A DNA stretch of 24,733 bases, taken from positions 1-24,733 of the IMG/VR virus record IMGVR_UViG_3300017746_000145. One strand, given 5' to 3'. A program made the position numbers and the translations under genes. How positions within the stretch are numbered: position 1 is the first letter of the stretch; the number at the start of each line of letters is the position of its first letter. Source of the DNA: a virus. The notes under the pieces are model-generated. The model searched no databases. It had not been told where the DNA came from and saw only the letters and a program-made list of their open reading frames with translations. This document shows positions 16,494-24,546 of the stretch, piece after piece.

Positions 16494-19400
16494 ATGCCAC
16501 AAAAGACGAATTTAAACGTAAGTCCTTATTATGATGATTTTGATAAGGCAGATAATTTTTACAAAGTTCTGTTTAAACCTGGGTATCCTGTTCAGGCTAG
16601 AGAATTATCGGGTCTTCAGTCGATTCTGCAAAATCAGATAGAATCCTTTGGCAGTCATATGTTCAAAGAAGGTTCCATGGTGATTCCTGGAGGAATCACT
16701 TGTGATAATGCCTTTACTACGGTTAAGGTTAATGGAGACCACTTAGGAATTGATATTACAGTATATTTGGATGCTGTTATAAATGCAAATAATGGTAAGG
16801 GATCCAAGGTAAAGGGGGAAAACTCGGAGATTGTCGGAACAATCAAAGGATATTTACTTCCTCCTGAAGAAGGTGTTGAAGAAATTACACTATTTGTTAA
16901 GTATCAAGATGGTGGCGTCGATGGTACAAGTTTTGAGTTTGAAGATAGTGAAACTCTAATTCTTCAAGAGAATATAACGTATGGAAATACTTCTATTGTC
17001 TCTGGCGATACTGTTTTTACCATTAATTCAGTAAATGCAACAAATACAGGTTATTCTGTCGGTGTAGCAGAAGGTGTATATTTTATTAGAGGAACTTTTG
17101 TTGATGTTCCAAATGAACAGATTGTTCTTGATCCTTTTGATAATAAACCATCGTTCAGAGTTGGATATGATATTATTGAGGAAATTGTAAATGCAGATCA
17201 AGATCCAAAACTAAATGATAATGCAAAAGGTTTTACTAACTATGCTGCACCAGGTGCAGATAGATTAAAAATTCAACTTAAATTAACTAAAAAACAACTC
17301 ACTGATAATGAAGACACTAGTTTTGTTGAGTTGGTAAGAATTGATGAAGGTGAAATTAAAAAGTTACAGAATAAATCAAATTATAATTTGATTAGAGATT
17401 ACTTTGCAAAGAGAACTTACGAAGAATCTGGCAATTATGCTGTTGATAGTTTTATTGTAGATGTTGTTGACACTTTAAACAATGAGACTGGCAACGGAGG
17501 TCTCTTCAGAGAGGATGAAGTAACTGATGAAGGGAATACACCTAGCGACAATTTGATGGGTGTTAGAGTGTCTGCTGGCACTGCCTACGTTAAAGGATAT
17601 GATATTGATCTTGTTGGTTCTAGTATAATTGATGTAGAAAAACCAAGAACTACTAAAACAGTAGGTGGTGCGCTGATTCCATTTGCTCTTGGAAGTTTAG
17701 TAAGAGTAAACAATGTTCATGGAACACCATATTTAAATATTGGTGACGCTGCAGCAGGTGGTGCAAATACTACTAACACTAATATTATTGAATTATACTC
17801 TGAAAGGAGAAATGCATCAGGAAATACCAACACTGGTAATGCATCTGGTGCCGGATTATCAACTAAGGTTGGTGAGGCAAGAGTTTACTGGTGGGGTGTG
17901 ACGGATGATTCTTATAAAGATGGATCAACTAATTGGGATCTCTATCTCTATGATATTCAAACATATACAAAATTAACTTTAGCAAACGCATATACCACTG
18001 GTGACGTACCTGTCACTTCATATATTAGAGGTTTGTCTAGTGGTGCAACTGGGTATGTTTCAGTTATTGCAACCAATGATTATAGTCTTACTCAGACTTC
18101 GGGAAGATTTTTAATTGGTGAGCAAGTAATCATCAATGAGAATCCTAAATTTAAGACTGGTATCACAGGGATGGCAATCTATGATACTTCAGATATTAAA
18201 TCAGTATTCCAAGATTCTAACGGATTAAATAGTGCTTTACTTACAAATTTCGTTGCAGATACTGTTCTTTATGAGCAAGAGCTTGAAAGATTTGGTGTAA
18301 AGGATCAGTTAGTTATCAGTGGCAGTAATACTGGTAAAGTTTCTGGAAGAAACTTCCAAGATGGTGAGGGTGGTATTAAACTTGGTAGTATAATTAAGTA
18401 CCAAACAGGTGGAGATCCAAACTTTAATGTTGTCAATGCAATCCGTGCTGATGGAACTGCAGTAACTTTAGGAGCAGCACCAACAGCTGTTGGTGGTGTA
18501 AACAAAAGCAGTGTAGATAATGGTCAATATAATTTCTCATTGATGGTTCCAAGAATCCGCCAATACGGATCAAATGGTCTCTACGCAACAATGCCAGTAG
18601 AGAATACTGCAACTGTTGACTTAGCAAATGCTGATCTTACAATTACGAAACAGATTACAGGTCAGACTGTTGCAGGTGGTACTCTCACTTTGCAAGTTGC
18701 TGATGCTGTAGATGTAAGTGCAGGAATTACTAGTGTATTCTTTGAATCATTTGATGCTGAGAGATATACAATTACTGACAATAATGGATCTCCAATTGCA
18801 CTTAATAGTGGAAACTTTGCATTAGGTGCTAACGGCAACTCTGTAACTTTCAGTGGTCTTGCTAATGGTGCAGTTACTGTCCAGGCAACTCTAAAGAAAA
18901 GAGGTGTAACTAACAAGACGAAGGACTTTGCAAGATCAAATAAGGTATCAATTGTCAGAACTACTGGAGCAACTTCAACAGTTGGTCTTACAACTTCTAA
19001 GTTCTATGGAACTAGAATTGAAGATAATGAAATTTCACTGAACGTACCTGATGTTGTAAATGTACGTGCAATTTATGAATCAACTAATACTGCAGCACCT
19101 GTTCTTGATAAGTTGACTTTTGCAACTGGTCTTTCTTTGGATCAGAATGCGATTGTGGGTGAAAAAATTGTAGGACAGGATAGTAGAGCAGTAGCACAAG
19201 TTGTAAATACGACTGCAAATGGTATTGAATATGTAAAACTGAATACTAATAATTTCTCTGTTGGAGAATCCGTCAAGTTTAAAAATTCTGCCATCGAGAG
19301 TGTAATTCAAGAAATAACACCAGGTAGTTACAGTGACAGAACTGCAAATTATAGATTAGATAAGGGTCATCGTCATCAATTCTGCGACTATTCTAGAATT

Positions 19401-22400
19401 ATTAGAAGAAAGGGTAGTGCAGTACCTTCTAGACAACTGCTAATTGTATTTGATTCATATAAAGTTGGATCAAATAATACTGGCGATATTTTCACTGTAA
19501 ATTCCTATTCGCAGGATAGATTTACCAGTGATATCCCAACATTGCCAAATGGTTTACGATGTTCCGATCTCTTAGACTTCAGACCTAGAGTCAAAGAGTT
19601 TGATCCTTCTACAAATGCGTCTCCATTTGCATTTAATATTAGACAGTATGAATACAATTATAAGTACGTTGTTTCGCCAGATGAAACTTCATTCTTAGGG
19701 TATAGTTACTATCTACCTAGAATTGATTTAGTTAGCATCAATCGTCTGGGTGAAATTGAAGTTATTAAAGGAGAACCTGCTGATACTCCTCAGGCACCAG
19801 TTCTTACCGATGATGCAATGGAAGTTGCACAAATTCTGTTACCTCCATATTTGTATAGTGCAACCAAGGATCCTAAAATTCTTCTTCGTGATAATAGAAG
19901 ATTCACGATGCGTGATATTGGAAAACTTGAAGATAGAATTGAAAACCTAGAAGAAGTAACCAGTCTATCTCTTCTCGAACTGAGTACTAAGACATTAGAT
20001 GTAACAGATGCTAACGGTCTTAGTAGATTTAAGAGTGGATTTATTGTTAGTGACTTTAGAGATAAGTCATTGATGGATCCACGTTTGTCAACAGTGGATA
20101 TATCCAAAGAAGGTGCTATGTGTATTGCACCTGTTGATTTCTGGTCTATGGCAGCAGAATTGGCATTAGATCCAGGAATTGATGTTACAACAACCGATCT
20201 TAGTCAAAATCTTAAATTATTAGATCCAAACATTCAGAAAACTGGAGATCTTCTTACACTTAAGTATGAAGAAGTAGATTGGTTAAATCAACCACATGCT
20301 ACTAATGTTGAAAATGTAAACCCATTTAATGTTATTGTTTTTGTTGGTGGTGTTGTTTTGGATCCAGCATCTGATAACTGGGTCAGAACAATATATCTTG
20401 ATGATCATAGAACTGAATCAACAGGTGCTCAGTGGAAGCAAGAGGCAACAGTAACTAGAGATGTTGATAAGAAAACTGAATATGTTACTTACAAAAAAGG
20501 TGGCGGTAGAGGAGAAAAGAAGAAGAGAGCATTTACTACTACAACAATTACAACCAAAACTAAGTTTAAACCAAAACTTAAAGGACCTGCAAGAGAGTTT
20601 AATTATGTTGAAGATGTAAAAATTTCTGGTGAAGCAGATCCTTGGATGCGCTCAAGAAATGTTTTCTTTGCTGCTAATGGTCTGAGACCATACTCTAAGC
20701 ACTATTTGTATCTTGATAGTCAGCAAGTCGATATTATTCCGAAGGTATGTGAAATTGAAATGCAATCCGGAACCTTCAGAATCTATGAACATGCAGATGT
20801 TTTTGATTCTACTGGCAGAAAGATTGGTGTGATGAGAATCCAAAAACCAAACCACAAGTTTGGTGATAAATCGAGACCAGACATTGGTGCTGGATTGGGT
20901 TCTCCTGCAGTTTATGTTGAAGAATATCAGGTTGATCCATATGATAGAAATAGACCTGGACCAGGAGATACATATTCTCCAACATCTAAACTCATTAACT
21001 TTGGCGTAAGATGGCTTGCAAACCCAACCGCACCATTCTATGGTTACGTTGAAAAGGGCGCTAAAGTAGTTGGAAAGACTAGTGGAGCAGTTTGCACTAT
21101 TACTAGGGCAGAGTTAGTTTCTGATAACTGGGGAGATATTATTGCAAACTTTTTCTTCAGGAATCCAAATTCAAATCCAAGACCAGCAATAAGAGTTAAG
21201 AGTGGAACTAAAACAGTTAAGGTTACTGCAGTTCCACCAAATACGGTAGTTCTTCCTGGATCTACAGTATTTGCTTCTGAGGCAATTGGATCTTACAGCG
21301 GATCTGGAACTATCTTGACACAAGAGACTAGTCGGGTTTCTGTTAGAAATCCACCCAAACCAAAGAGAAGGAAGACTGAAGTTGAGGTTAAAGTTAAGGC
21401 ACCGCATAGAGATCCACTTGCACAATCCTTTACTGTAGATGGAAAGGGATGTTTCCTAACATCATTTGATCTATTTTTCGCAGTAAAAGATCCTGGCGCA
21501 AAAATCTTTGTTGAACTCAGAACTATGGAGTTAGGTACGCCAACATCTTTCCTGGTTCAAGACTATACCCAGGTTGCATTGAATCCTGAACAGATTAATA
21601 TCAATGAAGCAAATCCATTTGAACCTATTGCTACAAGAGTAAGATTCCCATCACCAGTTTATCTGGAAGCAGATACTGAATATGCTATTGTTATTTTATC
21701 CCCTGCATCTGATGGATATGAAATGTGGACAGCAACCATGGGCAAGAAGACTGTTAGAACAACAAATCTTCCAGATGTTCAAAATGTGGTTGTTACTAAG
21801 CAATATATTGGCGGTTCTCTGTTTAAATCTCAGAATGGTACAATTTGGACTGCAAGTCAGTATCAAGATTTAACATTCAAACTGTATAAAGCAAAGTTTG
21901 TTCCTTCTGGAGCACTTACCTTCTACAATAGTGACATACTTCCAAAGGGTGATAACTCTGCTATTCTTGAGGACAATCCAATCGAAGGTTTGCCTAGAAA
22001 ATTAAAACTTCCCGTTTCTGGAACACTTAACGCAGGTGTTATATCTGGTGTAAAAGTTGCTGAAGGTGCGACAGCACCAAGTGTTAATGGAATCGTTGAA
22101 AATCTTGGTGGTCCATCAGTTTCTGGAACAGGGAATGTTTCAATTGCAAGTAGTGGTACTGGTTATAAACCTAGTGCATCAATTGCCAATGTTGATTTAG
22201 TATCTTTGACTGGTAAAGGAACTGGTGCCAAAGCAACATTAACCATTAACTCTTTTGGTAGTGTTGAAGGTGTAAATATTACCACTGTTGGTACTGGATA
22301 TGTTGAAGGTGAAACTGTTGGAATTGTTACGTCAACTATGGCAGTAACAAAACGAGCAGGTAAAGGTGCTAGATTTACTCTTACTGGAATTGGAAATGCA

Positions 22401-23903
22401 GATACTCTCTACTTAACCAATGTTCAAGGAGAAAACTTCACAAATACTCTAAATCTCTTCTACTATGGAGATCCCTCAAACGAAGCAACAAGAGTAACTG
22501 CTGATGTTACTGTTAATGGATCATCCACTTTAATTGATGATATTTACAGTGGAAATATTTTCAGAATCAAGCAACATAATCATGCACATCATGGTGGAAA
22601 TAATAAGATCTCAATTGAGGACATTCTTCCAGATACTGGAAAAACTACCATCACAGGAACTTTCGGAGAAACTGATGGTGTAGTTGCTGTTGCTAATACG
22701 TCACTGTTTGGAACCTTTGAAGGAATCAGTACAAGTCGTGGTTATGCACTTCTTAATAATGAAATCATTTCCTATAATAGTATTAGTGCTGGAGCAGGAG
22801 ATGCGGGCACTTTATCGATTGATGCCAGAGCAATAGGAAATTCTGTTAAGTCTTCACATACTACGGGAGAATTCATCCAACCTTATGAGGTTAATGGAGT
22901 ATCTTTAACAAGAATTAATACTTCACATAACATCCCAGCAACATATTATACTGATGAAAATTCAAATCTAGATAATTATTATATTGAATTTGATAGAACC
23001 ACAGCATCTCCGACTTCAAGAGGTTCTGGATCTGGAATGATTAACTTCGAGTCTAGAAAAGGATTTGGTGGAAACACGGTTGGAATCTCCCAGAATTATC
23101 AGTTCAGTAATATTGAAGCAATGTTTAATATTATCACTCCAGGTAAAGGAACTAAATCAAGTTCCTTGATCAGAACTGTATCTGGAACAAGTGCTGGCGG
23201 AAATGAGGTTTCCTTTATTGATCAAGGATTTGAACCAATAACTTTAAACAAGGTTATACATTTCGATACACCTAGGATGGTTGCTTCAAAAGTTAATGAA
23301 ATTGAACGACTTGGAGTGCTTCCAAGTAATAAGTCACTATCTATGAGAGTTGAATTTACAAGTGAAGATGAAAATCTATCTCCTGTAATGGATATTCAGA
23401 ATGCAACATTTATACTTGGTAGAAACAAATCCAATGCACCGGTAAAAGATTATGTTGATGATTCTAGAGCAAATCTAATTGAAAATGATCCTCACGGAGC
23501 AGTATTTGTAACCAAACAAATTTCTCTTGCACAACCTGCAACAAGTCTCAAGATTTATATTGCAGCAAATAGACAAGAGGATGCAGATTTCCGCGTTCTT
23601 TATCAATTAATTAAAGCAGATTCTAGCGAAATTGACCAGAAGTTTATCCCATTCCCTGGATATGATAATCTAATTGATGATGATGGTGATGGATTTGGAG
23701 ATCGCATAATTGATCCTGAAAAGAGTAGCGGAAGAGCAGATGCTTTTGTTGCTGCAGATGATAAAGAAGGATTTAGTGAATATCAATTCAGTGTAAATAA
23801 TGTTGATCAGTTTACGGCATTTGCAATTAAAGTTGTTATGTCGTCTACTAATGAATCAACACCAGTACAATTGAAAGATTTCAGAGCAATTGCTCTTGCA
23901 TAA
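16494..23903 (+). CDS. DUF4815-family giant structural protein (2,469 aa), baseplate/tail-fibre associated
   Basis: The N-terminus (NLNVSPYYDDFDKADNFYKV, then LFKPGYPVQARELSGLQSI and FGSHMFKEGSMVIPGG) is the hallmark of the DUF4815 family (PF16075) of T4-like marine phages. Further conserved blocks are RSRNVFFAANGLRPYSKHYL (about 1383-1402), DPLAQSFTVDGKGCFLTSFD with the following strands (about 1640-1700), the histidine block NHAHHGGNNKISI (about 2029-2041) and the end FTAFAIKVVMSSTNES...LKDFRAIALA. Odd inserts are two lysine/arginine-rich stretches (1326-1365 and 1620-1641), a GxGY/GTGAK module (1880-1947) and an aspartate-rich loop (2395-2403). The ATG follows the gp8 stop by three bases with no Shine-Dalgarno, implying coupling. 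It sits where T4 carries genes 9-10, so a peripheral baseplate or fibre-attachment role is likely but inferred. Confidence 0.9.
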   Translation: MPQKTNLNVSPYYDDFDKADNFYKVLFKPGYPVQARELSGLQSILQNQIESFGSHMFKEGSMVIPGGITCDNAFTTVKVNGDHLGIDITVYLDAVINANNGKGSKVKGENSEIVGTIKGYLLPPEEGVEEITLFVKYQDGGVDGTSFEFEDSETLILQENITYGNTSIVSGDTVFTINSVNATNTGYSVGVAEGVYFIRGTFVDVPNEQIVLDPFDNKPSFRVGYDIIEEIVNADQDPKLNDNAKGFTNYAAPGADRLKIQLKLTKKQLTDNEDTSFVELVRIDEGEIKKLQNKSNYNLIRDYFAKRTYEESGNYAVDSFIVDVVDTLNNETGNGGLFREDEVTDEGNTPSDNLMGVRVSAGTAYVKGYDIDLVGSSIIDVEKPRTTKTVGGALIPFALGSLVRVNNVHGTPYLNIGDAAAGGANTTNTNIIELYSERRNASGNTNTGNASGAGLSTKVGEARVYWWGVTDDSYKDGSTNWDLYLYDIQTYTKLTLANAYTTGDVPVTSYIRGLSSGATGYVSVIATNDYSLTQTSGRFLIGEQVIINENPKFKTGITGMAIYDTSDIKSVFQDSNGLNSALLTNFVADTVLYEQELERFGVKDQLVISGSNTGKVSGRNFQDGEGGIKLGSIIKYQTGGDPNFNVVNAIRADGTAVTLGAAPTAVGGVNKSSVDNGQYNFSLMVPRIRQYGSNGLYATMPVENTATVDLANADLTITKQITGQTVAGGTLTLQVADAVDVSAGITSVFFESFDAERYTITDNNGSPIALNSGNFALGANGNSVTFSGLANGAVTVQATLKKRGVTNKTKDFARSNKVSIVRTTGATSTVGLTTSKFYGTRIEDNEISLNVPDVVNVRAIYESTNTAAPVLDKLTFATGLSLDQNAIVGEKIVGQDSRAVAQVVNTTANGIEYVKLNTNNFSVGESVKFKNSAIESVIQEITPGSYSDRTANYRLDKGHRHQFCDYSRIIRRKGSAVPSRQLLIVFDSYKVGSNNTGDIFTVNSYSQDRFTSDIPTLPNGLRCSDLLDFRPRVKEFDPSTNASPFAFNIRQYEYNYKYVVSPDETSFLGYSYYLPRIDLVSINRLGEIEVIKGEPADTPQAPVLTDDAMEVAQILLPPYLYSATKDPKILLRDNRRFTMRDIGKLEDRIENLEEVTSLSLLELSTKTLDVTDANGLSRFKSGFIVSDFRDKSLMDPRLSTVDISKEGAMCIAPVDFWSMAAELALDPGIDVTTTDLSQNLKLLDPNIQKTGDLLTLKYEEVDWLNQPHATNVENVNPFNVIVFVGGVVLDPASDNWVRTIYLDDHRTESTGAQWKQEATVTRDVDKKTEYVTYKKGGGRGEKKKRAFTTTTITTKTKFKPKLKGPAREFNYVEDVKISGEADPWMRSRNVFFAANGLRPYSKHYLYLDSQQVDIIPKVCEIEMQSGTFRIYEHADVFDSTGRKIGVMRIQKPNHKFGDKSRPDIGAGLGSPAVYVEEYQVDPYDRNRPGPGDTYSPTSKLINFGVRWLANPTAPFYGYVEKGAKVVGKTSGAVCTITRAELVSDNWGDIIANFFFRNPNSNPRPAIRVKSGTKTVKVTAVPPNTVVLPGSTVFASEAIGSYSGSGTILTQETSRVSVRNPPKPKRRKTEVEVKVKAPHRDPLAQSFTVDGKGCFLTSFDLFFAVKDPGAKIFVELRTMELGTPTSFLVQDYTQVALNPEQININEANPFEPIATRVRFPSPVYLEADTEYAIVILSPASDGYEMWTATMGKKTVRTTNLPDVQNVVVTKQYIGGSLFKSQNGTIWTASQYQDLTFKLYKAKFVPSGALTFYNSDILPKGDNSAILEDNPIEGLPRKLKLPVSGTLNAGVISGVKVAEGATAPSVNGIVENLGGPSVSGTGNVSIASSGTGYKPSASIANVDLVSLTGKGTGAKATLTINSFGSVEGVNITTVGTGYVEGETVGIVTSTMAVTKRAGKGARFTLTGIGNADTLYLTNVQGENFTNTLNLFYYGDPSNEATRVTADVTVNGSSTLIDDIYSGNIFRIKQHNHAHHGGNNKISIEDILPDTGKTTITGTFGETDGVVAVANTSLFGTFEGISTSRGYALLNNEIISYNSISAGAGDAGTLSIDARAIGNSVKSSHTTGEFIQPYEVNGVSLTRINTSHNIPATYYTDENSNLDNYYIEFDRTTASPTSRGSGSGMINFESRKGFGGNTVGISQNYQFSNIEAMFNIITPGKGTKSSSLIRTVSGTSAGGNEVSFIDQGFEPITLNKVIHFDTPRMVASKVNEIERLGVLPSNKSLSMRVEFTSEDENLSPVMDIQNATFILGRNKSNAPVKDYVDDSRANLIENDPHGAVFVTKQISLAQPATSLKIYIAANRQEDADFRVLYQLIKADSSEIDQKFIPFPGYDNLIDDDGDGFGDRIIDPEKSSGRADAFVAADDKEGFSEYQFSVNNVDQFTAFAIKVVMSSTNESTPVQLKDFRAIALA
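20469..20588 (+). other. Lysine-rich insert in the DUF4815 protein (residues 1326-1365)
   Basis: Forty residues hold 14 Lys/Arg against 2 Glu, including GGGRGEKKKRAF and KTKFKPKLKGP, with a threonine run TTTTITT between them. It lies just before the conserved RSRNVFFAANGLRP block. Low complexity suggests an exposed flexible loop. Confidence 0.7.
21351..21416 (+). other. Second basic linker in the DUF4815 protein (residues 1620-1641)
   Basis: PPKPKRRKTEVEVKVKAPHR leads directly into the conserved DPLAQSFTV domain. It has proline at the start and alternating charged and valine residues, which reads as an extended linker between two domains. Confidence 0.6.
22131..22334 (+). repeat. GTGAK / GxGY module within the DUF4815 protein (residues 1880-1947)
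   Basis: Two half-units: NVSIASSGTGYKPSASI and VEGVNITTVGTGYVEGETVG, separated by LTGKGTGAKATLTINSFG (GTGAK begins at residue 1909). Same pattern as gp8 221-283 and the GTGAK at 795-799 of the giant protein. Confidence 0.65.
22569..22607 (+). other. Histidine-rich motif in the DUF4815 protein (residues about 2026-2038)
   Basis: KQHNHAHHGGNNK places four histidines (H2028, H2030, H2032, H2033) within six residues. T4 gp12 short fibres bind metal through paired histidines; metal binding here is only a possibility suggested by the spacing. Confidence 0.5.
23676..23702 (+). other. Aspartate-rich calcium-loop-like motif, DUF4815 protein C-terminus (residues 2395-2403)
   Basis: The residues DDDGDGFGD resemble D-x-D-x-D-G calcium-binding loops (thrombospondin type 3 or dockerin style). 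It lies about 75 residues before the end, between the PGYDNLI strand and the conserved EYQFSVNNVDQFTAFAIK strands. Confidence 0.5.
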
Positions 23904-23904
23904 T

Positions 23905-24120
23905 ATGGAAGATAAAGATCTAATACAGGTTGAAAATGAGCAGAATCTCTTCAGAGATAAAAGCACTGGCGCTATCATTAATACCGATAGTGCCGGTTAT
24001 TCTCAATATATGAGAATGAAAAAAAGAAGGCAGACAGAAAGAGAGGAACTTGATACAATTAAAGATGATATTGAAGAAATTAAATCACTACTAAGGGAGA
24101 TAGCAAATGGACCCAAATGA
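23905..24120 (+). CDS. Small helical/coiled-coil protein, 71 aa
   Basis: I choose the ATG at 23905, one base after the preceding TAA (23901-23903), giving MEDKDLIQVENEQNLFRD... A TTG start at 23890 would add five residues inside the end of the DUF4815 gene and is less likely. The N-terminal half (FRDKSTGAIINTDSAGYSQY) resembles short proteins in T4-like phages in which a capped loop precedes a helix. The C-terminal half (MRMKKRRQTEREELDTIKDDIEEIKSLL) is a charged amphipathic helix with heptad-like I/L spacing, probably a coiled coil. No Shine-Dalgarno is visible, so translation is probably coupled to the upstream stop. The last 14 bases overlap the next gene. I do not know its function; its place points to virion assembly. 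Confidence 0.75.
   Translation: MEDKDLIQVENEQNLFRDKSTGAIINTDSAGYSQYMRMKKRRQTEREELDTIKDDIEEIKSLLREIANGPK
24093..24100 (+). promoter_or_regulatory. Ribosome binding site of the 59-aa gene
   Basis: AAGGGAGA lies 6 bases upstream of the ATG at 24107, inside the end of the preceding gene. It is the strongest Shine-Dalgarno in the window and validates the start of the overlapping small gene. Confidence 0.7.
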
Positions 24121-24286
24121 TATTATATTAGATAAAGTTTCTAAAAATTTTGAATATGCAAAATTATCCAGAGAGATTGATTCCTGCGATGATAATGATA
24201 CTTTGAGAGATATTGCAAAATCATATGCAAAACTATATCTAAAGCAACAAGAAGTTGTGAGTGGATTGGGACTTCAAGGAATATAA
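24107..24286 (+). CDS. Small helical protein, 59 aa, overlapping its upstream neighbour
   Basis: ATG at 24107, TAA at 24284-24286, preceded by a strong ribosome binding site. The protein starts MDPNDIILDKVSKNFEYAKL and continues with SREIDSCDDNDTLRDIAK and SYAKLYLKQQEVVSGL. It is almost certainly all alpha-helical, with one cysteine and an acidic patch (CDDND) between two predicted helices. It overlaps the 71-aa gene by 14 bases in another frame. I recall similar short L-R-x-[IM]-A-K-x-[YF]-A-K-L-Y proteins near tail genes of marine T4-like phages, but no established function. Its stop overlaps a late promoter. Confidence 0.8.
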   Translation: MDPNDIILDKVSKNFEYAKLSREIDSCDDNDTLRDIAKSYAKLYLKQQEVVSGLGLQGI

Positions 24287-24289
24287 ATA
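24282..24289 (+). promoter_or_regulatory. T4-type late promoter (TATAAATA) for the fibre genes
   Basis: An exact TATAAATA overlaps the TAA stop of the 59-aa gene and lies 28 bases before the ATG at 24318, almost the same geometry as the copy upstream of gp8. It should drive the 75-aa gene and the tail-fibre-like gene that follows. Confidence 0.75.
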
Positions 24290-24317
24290 TATTTACATTC
24301 TGATCTGTATATAATCA

Positions 24318-24545
24318 ATGGCTGAAATTAAAGTCAGAGTAGGTCAACAACCAGCAGTAAAGGTAATATCTTCTCTTGCAGGTGCTCAAGGACTTTCTTT
24401 GGCAGAACTCAGTGATGTTAGTGCTTCAAACTTGCAGAATGGTATGGTGCTTGTGTATAACAGCAGCATCAGAAAATGGGAAGCAACTCTTACCCTGACA
24501 CCGGGCGCAACGCAGAATTTAGACATCAACGGAGGCAATTTCTGA
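24318..24545 (+). CDS. Small fibre-associated structural protein, 75 aa
   Basis: The sequence begins MAEIKVRVGQQPAVKVISSL and carries LAELSDVSASNLQNGMVLVYN followed by SIRKWEATLTL. The L-S-x-L-x-D-V...L-x-x-G-x-V-L-x-Y-[ND]-x-x-x-x-K-W module is a short beta motif widespread in phage tail fibre and tail proteins. Here it stands alone as a tiny protein directly upstream of a fibre gene, with two bases between the stop (TGA, 24543-24545) and the next ATG's first base at 24547 counted from the stop end. No clear Shine-Dalgarno precedes the start; the leader is the short transcript from 24282. The role is probably fibre-associated, but this is inferred. Confidence 0.75.
   Translation: MAEIKVRVGQQPAVKVISSLAGAQGLSLAELSDVSASNLQNGMVLVYNSSIRKWEATLTLTPGATQNLDINGGNF
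24531..24535 (+). promoter_or_regulatory. Ribosome binding site of the tail-fibre-like gene
   Basis: GGAGG lies 11 bases before the ATG at 24547, inside the last codons of the 75-aa gene. It decides this start over any later ATG. Confidence 0.6.
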
Positions 24546-24546
24546 C

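Noticed and set aside
19790-20107. 105-codon open frame on the minus strand
   Set aside because: Antisense to the conserved part of the DUF4815 gene, with a serine/arginine/leucine-rich translation typical of a shadow frame.
23890-23904. TTG start five codons upstream for the 71-aa gene
   Set aside because: Would overlap the end of the DUF4815 gene; the ATG at 23905 directly after the stop is the better start.
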